A stretch of DNA of 64,000 bases, taken from positions 744,001 through 808,000 of the forward strand of contig JAJNNQ010000044.1 in NCBI GenBank assembly GCA_027886175.1. The letters are read 5' to 3'. The notes below the pieces were generated by a model. That model was not told the DNA's origin. It made no database searches and worked only from the letters and a program-made list of their open reading frames with translations. The DNA is from Phylloscopus collybita (taxonomy: Eukaryota; Chordata; Aves; Passeriformes; Phylloscopidae). The number at the start of each line of letters is the position of its first letter. Position 1 is the stretch's first letter. Of this stretch, positions 54,635-64,000 are shown in pieces. Both the position numbers and the translations under genes were made by a program.

Positions 54635-56128
54635 GATGCTGCCTCTCCCCAGGTTGCTTCTTTCTCATTCTACAAATGCAGAGAGCTGAAGCAGTCTCAG
54701 GAATGTGAGTGCCTGATCTCTCTTTCCCTCGAAAGGCTCTGCCTCCCAAAGCCCTGGTTACGTGCTGTGCTTTGGCAGGAGAGCCATTCAAGACTGAAAC
54801 ACAAGGGCAGTGGACTTCAACTGCCAAGCCTTTCTTTGCAATGGGATTGCTTTTACCCTGCAGCCTCCATGGGCAAGGGCTCTGTGGCAGCAGGGGCCAT
54901 CACAGCCTCTGACCTGCACACAGAGCCAGGAAAAGGAGCAGATCCTGCTGGCTTCTGCTGCTGTTGATCCTGGAAGCAACTCCCCTGGGAGTTCCTCCAG
55001 GGAACTTCACACCAAGGGCTTCCATTCTTGGAGTGGCTGTGAGAACTTGTTGCTTCCCAGGTCTCCACCATCCTTCTGGATTCTGGAGGGTCCTCAGCAC
55101 AGTTGTCCATGGCCCTTCCTGCATCCCCAGCCTGCAGCAGTTGCAGTCCTTGTTGCCTCCCCCTGGCTGCAGCTGCTTTGCCAAAGTGCTGCCAAAAGCA
55201 GCGGAGCTGGTTCAGGATCCCTGTTGGCTTCTGGGCTCCAGGATGACCTTCAGAGGGACACTTGGAGAGATTCCTAAAGAGCTGCCCATGCCATGGGGGG
55301 GTGGATTTGTCCTCCCTGGGGGGCTCTGCCTGGAGTTGTACGCTCCGTGGAGTCCCGGAGGTTTCTCAGCAGGCCTTGGCAGCGAGTTCTCAGCCAACGG
55401 GTGGCTCTGCTGCCATCCCAAATCTGCCAAACCCCTCCATGTCCAGGTGCCCCCATGTCACTCTCCATGTCTATGTCCCCCAATGACCCCACCCATGTCT
55501 CAGTTCAATGTCCTTATTTTTACCCCAGCGTTGGACACTTAAAGAGATGAAAAAAAACTAAAAGCAAATCAAGGTCTTAAGAAAAGGATTTCTGTGCCCA
55601 TGCCAGCTGAGGATCCACCTGCTTGGGTGGGAGGGAAGAACCTTTTTTGGAGGGGTTTCCACCCCACTGTCTCCAAAATCTTGATCGTTGCCCCAAATCA
55701 TCACCACCCGGCTGCGGAAGATGCCCTCAAGAAATAGGAAATCAAAATTGTGGAATCCCAGGGGTTGGGAAAGACCTCCAAGGCCATCCAGTATTCCTTG
55801 ATGCCCCAGAAGATAGGATTGAATGCAAAAGATTTTCCGGGGCTGAAAGTCAACAAATCCACTCTCCCCAAAGAATTCCCAATGTTGGTCTGTGTCCTGA
55901 TGGATGTTTCTGCCCCTGCGTTCATCCAGGTGCCCACGGGGAGACAAAAAGATGTGGAGCCCCTCCAGCCAGGTGTCTTCCCAACAGGGATCACCAGGAT
56001 TACGGATCACCAGGGCTCTCCCCAACGGGGGTCACTGGGGATCATCTAATGCCAATCCTCCCACAGGGGATGGAGCTGCAGCAGCGCACGAAGCTCTTCC
56101 TGCTGTCAGGGCACTCCCAGGGCTTCTC
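54635..56128. other. No gene recognised; CR1-like scrap at about 55745-55800
   Basis: ATTGTGGAATCCCAGG, GGTTGGGAAAGACCTCCAAG and GCCATCCAGT at 55748-55800 resemble the reverse complement of a CR1 3' end. The rest up to the zinc finger stop codon shows no exon; the right part would be the 3' untranslated region of the zinc finger gene. Confidence 0.45.
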
Positions 56129-57457
<1,329 letters not shown>

Positions 57458-58100
57458 CCCGACACTCCTTGGGAATGGAAAATCCTGGTTTGGGAAAAAA
57501 ACAAGAGGACAGCACCTTAGGCTGGGGATCCCTTCTTGCCCAAGTTCATCTCAGGAAACCACTGGGCACCTTGTGTCTGTAAGAACCTCCAAAACACCAA
57601 GATTCAGCCCAAAAGTCCCTCAAACATCAGGACACAGATCAAATCTCCCCAAACATCAAGACTTAGGCAAAACCTCTTCTAAAATATAAAGGTTCAGCCC
57701 CTTGCAAAAAACCAAAGCACCAACATTTAGCCCAATTAAGCTCAGAAACACCAAGATTCACTCCCGTGAAAATCCTGGATCCTCCTCCCTGGTCACCTGC
57801 TGCATGTGGGGGGTGGGGGTGGGGGGGGGGGGGGCGGGGATTGGGGGGCGGCAACGGTCCCGGGGCTGGGGAAGGCTGCAGATCCAGGGAGGGGTGGAAC
57901 CTTGTGGTGCCTCCTCTTCCTGCTCCTCCTTCTCCTGTGTCACTACTGCTCACACTCCTCTTCCTCCTACTAGTCCTCCTTCTCCTGCACAATCCCACCA
58001 TCTCCTCCCACGTGCACCCTTTGACCATTTTGTTCTTCATCCCTGCTTCTCCTTCCCTTCTCCTCCTGCCCCCGGCCCCAGCACCCACTGCCGGCTCCCT
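57458..58100 (-). other. Intron upstream of the zinc finger exon
   Basis: Contains AAAACATCAAGACT/AAACACCAAGATTC-type short repeats (57590-57760) and a G-run (57810-57848). No further coding exon is assigned. Confidence 0.45.
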
Positions 58101-58460
58101 CTTCCCCCCCCAAACCCACAGCATCCCAGCGGAGGGGCAGGGATGGAGCTGGGGCAGGTCGGGCTGGGGCAGCGCTGGGCTCTCGGCCGCTCCCGCCCGC
58201 ACTCGGTCCCCACTGCAGCCGCTCCCGCCAGGACAGCGCGGGGGGGCCCGGCCTTGGCGCTCCCCGCTCCCACCTCCCCAAATTCCCCTGGTGGGGGGCG
58301 CTGGGGCCCAGGGGGGGCACAGGTGGGGTCCGGGTGGGGAGCGCTGGGAGCTGCGGGTCTGCCTGGCAACTGGTGAGTCATCAGCGCCGCGCGCTCTGAT
58401 TGGCTGAGCGCTGCCCGAGGGGTGGGGTTGCAGCAAGCGGGAACACCCTGCTCCAGGGGG
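58100..58460 (-). promoter_or_regulatory. CpG-rich promoter candidate of the zinc finger gene
   Basis: CG-dense block upstream of the gene, with an NF-Y type CCAAT box (CCAATCAGAG on the minus strand, plus CTCTGATTGG at 58395-58404) and GC boxes (GGGGCGG-like and CCCCGCCC-like). Position and composition fit a minus-strand first exon and promoter; no transcript evidence exists here. Confidence 0.45.
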
Positions 58461-59550
58461 GACGTCCCGCAAACGGGGGAACCCCAAGGAAGGAAGAAGA
58501 CGAAAGTGTCTTTACAAACAGATGCTGGGAATCTGCTTGGAGATAGGGCCAGGCACTTGGACATAAGGAAGGGACAGAAGAAGCCCTCAGTTCCAGAAAA
58601 TGTTATTAACCGACAACACAGAGTGCTGCTCAGGCACGGTCCTGCTCAGTTCATGAACTCCGAGAAGAACAAAGACTGAACAGAGCTGTGAATATCGTTA
58701 TGTATACAGAAGTGGGATGCACTGAAGGAGGGTATGATCAGGAGACAGAACAGGAGCGAGAGATCAGGGGAGTCTGTGAAGAGTCGGCAGGGAGAGAGCA
58801 CTGAAAATCTCATCAGGGACACTGGGATCTTCAGGGAGTAACCATGGCAGGGCACCCATGCAGGGTGGAAAAGGGAAAGCCAAGAAGGGGTCCGGGCAAA
58901 AGGGATGATGATGCCAAAATATCTCTGAAGGGTCCCTTGGGAGAATATTGAGGCAGTTTGCACATTCTCCCAGAGGTAATTAAGGACATGGACCCCGGGG
59001 GGGCAATAAGGGAAGTCGAGAAGGGATTTAGACAACAGGGGATGTGTAGTAATTTACTCCCCACTCCTGAGTGGGTAGTTCTGTATAAGGAAAAGGGTTT
59101 CAGTTTCCCTTTGGACATTTTAGGAAGCTTAGCCAGAAAGTTCTGTGCTTCTCTCCTTGTAATTGTCTCTGTGCCAGGAGAGGAACATCTGTTGGCCCTT
59201 GTCACTGTTCGTCAAAACCTGTACCCCTTTCTACTGGCAGTTTGCCAATGGATCCACCCGCAAACATGAGGTAGAAAAGGTGACAGAACAAAGAGTCTCG
59301 TGGCATTTTCGGGGTGCTGTAGCAGGTGTAGGATCTGTCCTTACACTGTACACGGCTTTGATCTTTATTTGCTGTTTTGTATTAGTTTGCATTATTTCGT
59401 TAAACCTTTTTGAGTTACAAGGCACACCGATCATGCGGTCCTGCTAATTATTTTTAAGCCAGCACTCCTGAACAGGGCTGGACCCTCATGAGTGCACATC
59501 CACAGGGATGGATTCATGCAAGGATCAAGATTGTCCTTGAATGACTTTGT
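58461..59550 (+). other. Unassigned stretch with a 103-codon frame
   Basis: A frame at 58958-59269 reads HILPEVIKDMDPGGAIREVE, then LLPTPEWVVLYKEKGFSFPLD. It could be a gag remnant of the ERV that continues at 59551, but I find no motif to prove it. Confidence 0.3.
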
Positions 59551-60290
59551 TTGGGTTGCTGCAGAAATGAATGGTTTTGCAGAAAGCTCAGCAGCTGTCA
59601 GAGGATGAGCACCCACAGGCACTCAGGGGGGCTGCAGGAGGGGCAGAAGAAGCCCCTGCAGCACTTGGTCACAAAGGCACAGCAGGGGAAGGCAAGAAGG
59701 GAGGAGGAAAAGGCCAAGGGGAAGGCTAAGGCCATGGCAGAGTTTCTACAGCCCCTGAGGGATCAAGCCCAGGGTCCAAGGGGGCCCCAGCACCCAGGGC
59801 ACCGGCTCGGCCACAAGGACCTGGCAGAGGCATTGCCCTCCTGGGCAGGGGAGAGCCGACCCAAACAGCCCCTGGCAAGGAATCAGGCTTCCAGCTGCAG
59901 GCCACAAGGACACTGCAAGCACAGGCAGCAGCACCCTCACCAGGAACAAGCCCACCCCTGCATGGACATGGACTGGGAGGGGTGGCAGAGCTCCCATCAC
60001 ACCAGGGACCCATGGCACTGGAGCCCTTGAGAACATTCAGGGTGGCTCTGTATCGACAGGAGGCCTTTCCTCACAGACACAGGGGCCTCTGCATCCACTC
60101 TGAATCTCAGACCTAAGGATCTCAGCATGCACCACCTCAGTCTTTGGAGGCACCACAGATTGGCTCTGCTGGACATGGAGGAAGCTTCTAGCAGCTTCTC
60201 TCAAAAGCCAGCCCTGAAACCCCCTGCTACCAAAACCAGGCACTGCAATCCCAATACAGCTCCAAAAATGAGGTCCCAGATATACAGGAG
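59551..60290 (+). pseudogene. ERV gag-protease relic
   Basis: A lysine/arginine/glutamine-rich segment (59690-59760), a degenerate zinc-knuckle-like region (NQASSC...GHCKH near 59880-59920) and, in another frame, RPFLTDTGASASTLNL at 60060-60107, the active-site motif of a retroviral protease. The order fits nucleocapsid followed by protease. Several stops; no reverse transcriptase follows. Confidence 0.6.
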
Positions 60291-60996
60291 CTCAGGTTAA
60301 CCCAAAATTGGGATAGAGATTTCCAGGGAGTCAGGGATGCAAAAAAAATGAGGCTCCAGCTGAGGGTTGTAGTCTTGGTTTGCTATCCTGGCCCTACAAA
60401 TTTACCAGAAAAATCCTTTCCCTTGCTCTAGATATGAATTGCATTGAACACTGAGGAGGTTTGATTCAGAAAAGGAAACGGAGCAGCAGCGAGGCTTCCT
60501 CCTCCAGGCAATTGACAGTGACAGTACAAACACTCCTGTCTGTGTCATCTGAGAAAATACCCAGGTTCTTGCACATTGGTGTGAAAGAAAGTTGCTGCAG
60601 GCTTCAGAACATTGAGAAAACATGCATTTATTGTTCTGTTTCTGCTATGAGGGACATTTCTGAAGCTGAGTGGGGGTGAGGAAGTGAGTTTTACCTATAT
60701 CAGAATACGGTTTTTGCACTAGAGAAATTTATAGGGAGGGTAGACAAACCTGACATAGTAGTACCATTAATAATCAGTGAGCTGTAAGTAACTAACTAAC
60801 TCCTAGGGGTGCATTATACATTGGATATAGATATAAACATGGATATAGATACAGGAATATATAGGGTTCATATTAATATTGCATATTAATATATGCATAT
60901 GTGCACATATGCGAGTCTATATAAATATAGGTGTCTATATAAATGTATCTATTACCTATAGGTGTAGGTGGAAAGATATATTGGGTTTTATCCATT
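60291..60996. other. AT-rich non-coding DNA with ATATAG/TATAAATA microsatellite
   Basis: 60820-60975 is built of GATATAGATA, CATATTAATAT and CTATATAAATA phrases. No gene. Confidence 0.6.
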
Positions 60997-61295
60997 TGTC
61001 TTGGTTTGGAAAGACAGGTATCTGCCAGGCAAAGCTGGAGTTTCCCTTAGAATGGAGAATGTAAACCTCTCAGTCCCGCCAAATTATAATTTTGCCATTA
61101 AGGGCTTTCAGGCAAAGATTTGGGAATAGGCATAACAGTTCTTTACTAGGAATATTAACACTACAAATGTAGTAGAAAAACAAAACCACCCAACCAAACC
61201 AGCAAACAAACAACAATTTTGGAAAACCCTGACAGAGTCAGAGCTACCACCTGACATCCTGCTCCTCAGGGTGTTGGAAGCAGTCCAAAAGATTT
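60997..61295 (-). repeat. Truncated LTR, same family as 51960-52695
   Basis: TGTCTTGGTTTGGAAAGACA, CTTTACTAGGAA, CCCTGACAGAGTCAGAG and TTGGAAGCAGTCCAAAAG match 51960-52265 in order. It then passes into the G/T minisatellite at about 61300, so more than half is missing. Confidence 0.85.
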
Positions 61296-61299
61296 TTGG

Positions 61300-61919
61300 A
61301 AGATTCAAGGGACATTTTGGGGTCATTTGGGTGGGATTTGGGGTATTTTTCTGGTATTTTTGGGGGTATGTTTTGGGAGATTTGGGTAATTTGGGGGTAA
61401 TTGGGGTATTTTGGGGGGATTTTTTGGGTCATTTGGGCAGGTTTTTTCAGGTGATTTTTGAGGGGATTTTTTGGGAGTTTTTTGGGGATTTGGGGTATTT
61501 TCGGGGGGAATTTGGGGTATTTTTGTGGGATTTTGGGGGGGATTTTGATATTTTTGGGGGGATTTTTGGGGTCATTCGGGCAGGATTTTTGGGGGGGTTT
61601 TGGGTGGGATTTGGGGTCTTTTTGGGGGGATTTTGGGGTCATTTGGGTAGGATTTTTGGGTGATTTGGGGTGTTTTTTTTGGTGATTTTTGGGAGGATTT
61701 GGGTGGGATTGGGGGGATTTTTTGGGGGATTTTTGGGGGTATTTTTTTGGGTATTTTGGGGGGGATTTTGGTGGGATTTGGGGTATTTTTGTGGGATTTT
61801 TGGGGGCATTTGGGGTATTTTGGGGGAGGATTTGTGGTATTTTTGTGGGATTTTTGGAGGGGAGGGGTGGGGTGGGGTATTTTTGGGTGATTTTTTGGGG
61901 TCATTTGGGGTATTTATTT
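61300..61919 (+). repeat. G/T-rich minisatellite (GGGGTATTTTTGGGGATTTTGGGGTCATTTGG type)
   Basis: Degenerate tandem units GGGATTTTTGGGG(G)TATTT and TTTGGGGTCATTTGGG on the plus strand. All open frames in it are artefacts. Confidence 0.9.
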
Positions 61920-62076
61920 TGGAGATCCCCGTGCTGCCCCCCTGAACGTCCCTCTGTCCATCCCCCCGGGGCGGTCCCTGGCGGCGGGGGAGGGGCGCGG
62001 GGGGGCCGAGCCCGCCGGGGCCACTTTGGCCGACGCCGACCTGGAGGAGCGGCGGAAGAACCTGCGGCGGGATTGA
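61920..62076 (+). CDS. CHMP2A: CHMP2A-like last exon (ESCRT-III subunit)
   Basis: Just after the minisatellite, in the frame ending at TGA 62074-62076, the sequence reads GATLADADLEERRKNLRRD preceded by a Gly/Ala/Pro-rich linker. This closely matches the end of CHMP2A, where the acidic-leucine-arginine MIM1-type helix (DLEERLKNLR in the family) binds the MIT domain of VPS4 to recycle ESCRT-III filaments. The arginine for leucine in EERRKNL is unusual. The acceptor is probably the AG at 61921-61923 or nearby; upstream exons are not in view (minisatellite instead), so the gene lies across large repeat-filled introns or this is a stranded exon. Confidence 0.65.
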
Positions 62077-62094
62077 GCCGGGGGTTGGGATTGC

Positions 62095-62860
62095 ACTCCC
62101 TTTTATGGGATTTCCCCCTTTTTTTGGGATTTCTCACCTTGCTTTGGAATTTCCCTGTTTTTTATGGGATTTTCCCCTTTGCTTTGGGATTTCCACCCAG
62201 TTTTTTTGAGATTTCCCCGCTTTATGGGAGGCCTTCCTCTGGGATTTCCCCCCGTTTTTTGAGATTTCTCCCCAACTTTTTGGGATTTCTCTGCCATTTT
62301 GGGGGGATTTACACCCTATATTTGGGATTTCCACCCTTTATTTGGGATTTCCACCCTTTTTTTGGGATTTTTGCCCTCATTTTTAGGGATTCCCCCCCTT
62401 TATTTGGGATTTCCACCCTTTATCTGGGATTTCCTCCCCCCTCCCCCTTTTTTTTAGGGATTTCCACCCCATTTTTTGGGATTTCCCTCTTTTTTGGGGG
62501 GATTTCTCCCCCATTCTACGGGATTTACCCCCTTTTCTTTGGGATCTCTCATCTTGCTTTGGGATTTCCCCCCTTTATATGGGGTTTCCCTCCCTTTATT
62601 TGGGATTTCCCCCGTTTTGGGGGATTTCCCATAATTTTTGGAGCTTTTCCCCCTTTTTTAGGATTTCCCCCATTTGTTCAGATCCTCACTCTTTATTTAG
62701 GATTTTTCTCCTTTCTTTGGGATTTTCCTCCTTTATTTAGGATTTTTCAGCCATCCCAGGGTGGATTTCCCCCCTTTATTTGGGATTTCCCCCCTTTATT
62801 TGGGATTTCCCATTTTTTGGGGATTTCTCTCATTTTTTAGGGATTTTTGATACCCCGGGG
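62095..62860 (+). repeat. C/T-rich minisatellite (TTTGGGATTTCCCCCCTTTA type)
   Basis: About 35 units of 20-22 bp, TTTGGGATTTCC(A/C)CCCTTTAT, starting directly after the CHMP2A-like stop codon. The 383-codon plus-strand frame across 61689-62840 is repeat-encoded. Confidence 0.92.
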
Positions 62861-63290
62861 GGGGGGGGGGGCTTTCCCCCTTTTTTTGGGTCTTTCTCCC
62901 AATTTTGGGGGGTTTTGGTTCATTTTTGAAGGTCATTCCTTCAAAAAAAAAAAAAATTGATAAAAACCTCACTCCTGAGAAAACCCAGAATTCCTGAATT
63001 TCTCCCAAAATCGCCAATTTCCTGATGGAATTTTGGTGCTCTTTTCAGCCTTTTCGGGGCTTGAATTGAAAAGGAAACCCGAAAAAAGTGAAGTGAAAAA
63101 TCCCCCAAAAAGCGGAAAAATCCCCCCCCCCCCCCCAAAAAAAAAAAAAATCCCACTTCCCCTTTTTGGGTTTTTTTTTTTTGGGCTTTTTTTGCATTTT
63201 TGACGATTTTCCTGGGGGGGTTTGGGGGCGTTTTCGGGGCGGGGATCATGCGGAATAACCCAAAATCGCCCTAAAAAAGGGATTGACCTG
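62861..63290. repeat. Homopolymer-rich segment
   Basis: Runs of G (62858-62871), A (62942-62956), C (63122-63137), A (63138-63150) and T (63171-63182) in short succession. No gene; base calls here are likely to be unreliable. Confidence 0.7.
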
Positions 63291-63299
63291 GCAACGGGA

Positions 63300-64000
63300 G
63301 CACAGGTGAGGCTGGGCCCCAAAATTTGGGGTTCGGGGGAGCCCCAAAAATGGGGATTTTGGGAAGGAAAACCCCAAAATTGGGATCTGGGAGCTGGAGG
63401 AGCCCGAAATGTGGAGTTTGGGAACAGAAAAATGGGGGTTTTTGGGGAGGGGAGCCCAAAATTTGAAGGGAGGAACCCAAAAATGTGAATTTAGGGAGAG
63501 GAAACCCCAAAATTTGGAGCTGGGGGACCCCAAAATGTGGATTTGGGGAGGGGGGAAACCCCAAAATTTGGGTCTGGGAACTGGGGGAGCCCAAAATTCG
63601 GAGTTTAGGACTCAGGGAACCCGAAATTTGGAGCCGGGGAGCCCCAAAAATGTGGAATTTTGGAGGGAGACCCCAAAATTTCAAGGGAGGCACAAGACCC
63701 GGGGATTTTGGGAAGGCAGGACCCAAAAAATTTGGAGCTGGGGATCCCAAAATGTGGATTTGGTGAGGGGGAGCCCCAAAATGTGGGGGGGACTGAACCC
63801 AAAAATGTAGATTTGGGGAGAGGAAACCCCAAAATTTGAAGTTTGGGATCCAAAAATAGGGATTTGGGGAGGGTGGAGCCCCAAAATTCAGAGTTGAGGA
63901 CTCAGGGAACCGCAAATTTGGAGCCGGGGAACCCCAAAAAAGGGGAATTTTGGAGGCGGGATCCCAAAATTTGAAGGGAGGAACCCAAAAAATGAGAATT
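63300..64000 (+). repeat. Minisatellite (CCCCAAAATTTGG..GGGGA type), open to the window edge
   Basis: Degenerate units of about 40-50 bp such as GAACCCCAAAATTTGGAGCTGGGGA, GCCCCAAAATGTGGATTTGGGGAG and GGAACCCAAAAATG. Frames on both strands are repeat-encoded. Confidence 0.9.

Noticed and set aside
57663..58487. 274-codon minus and 224-codon plus frames in the CpG-rich block
   Set aside because: Promoter-like CpG composition; Pro/Ser/Gly/Arg-rich on both strands with no homology recognised.
61689..62840. 383-codon plus-strand open frame and its neighbours
   Set aside because: Runs through two minisatellites and, out of frame, through the CHMP2A-like exon; the sequence is a repetitive G/F/W pattern created by the repeat unit.
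63271..63915. 214-codon minus-strand frame and several plus-strand frames
   Set aside because: Encoded entirely by the CCCCAAAATTTGG minisatellite.

Overview
The window is vertebrate, and very probably bird (songbird-like), genomic DNA. The evidence is a CR1 LINE tail, several families of avian-type endogenous retroviruses (ERVs), R2 non-LTR retrotransposons with 28S rRNA at one junction, olfactory receptors of the expanded avian type, MHC class I exon fragments and a poly-C2H2 zinc finger gene. Species and chromosome cannot be read from the sequence. The GC-rich minisatellites, zinc fingers and a CHMP2A-like exon at the right end would suit a microchromosome, but that is inference.

Region 1 (1-9171, minus strand): three damaged R2-type elements lie head to tail (A leftmost and cut by the window edge, then B, then C). 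Each 5' end carries the same structured RNA motif, which resembles an HDV-like self-cleaving ribozyme. Only the outermost copy, C, is preceded by 28S rRNA sequence (about 195 bp), and it is joined exactly at the R2 target site. Region 2 (9172-20549): a short gammaretrovirus-like pol remnant abuts a decayed beta/alpharetrovirus-like ERV on the plus strand. That ERV is interrupted by a very young 4.4-kb provirus on the minus strand (10871-15261; LTRs with one visible difference, 6-bp target duplication, no pol) and by a 1.5-kb solo LTR with its own target duplication. Its 3' LTR runs straight into a fourth R2 copy, D (20550-22830, plus strand).

Region 3 (22831-28535): a segment also found near the olfactory receptor genes, a minisatellite, an MHC class I alpha-2 pseudo-exon split from its intron by a solo LTR, then 3.2 kb of gene-poor DNA. 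Region 4 (28536-35615): a gammaretrovirus-like provirus with tRNA-Pro primer site, gag, integrase and env, but no reverse transcriptase and no target duplication. Region 5 (35616-51000): an olfactory receptor pseudogene, large blocks of a degenerate minisatellite interrupted by CR1 and a solo LTR, and a nearly complete olfactory receptor gene whose only breaks are two extra Ts in T-runs.

Region 6 (51000-64000): MHC class I remnants (an alpha-2 piece on plus; an alpha-1/alpha-2 pair on minus), solo LTRs including one that carries the 3' half of tRNA-Asp with its CCA tail, a C2H2 zinc finger gene of 14 repeats broken by two identical in-frame TGA codons, an ERV gag-protease relic, and a CHMP2A-like last exon embedded in G/T- and C/T-rich minisatellites. 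Most of the window is an accumulation of mobile elements nested in one another. The host genes that remain are one zinc finger gene, one olfactory receptor gene, one CHMP2A exon and MHC fragments.
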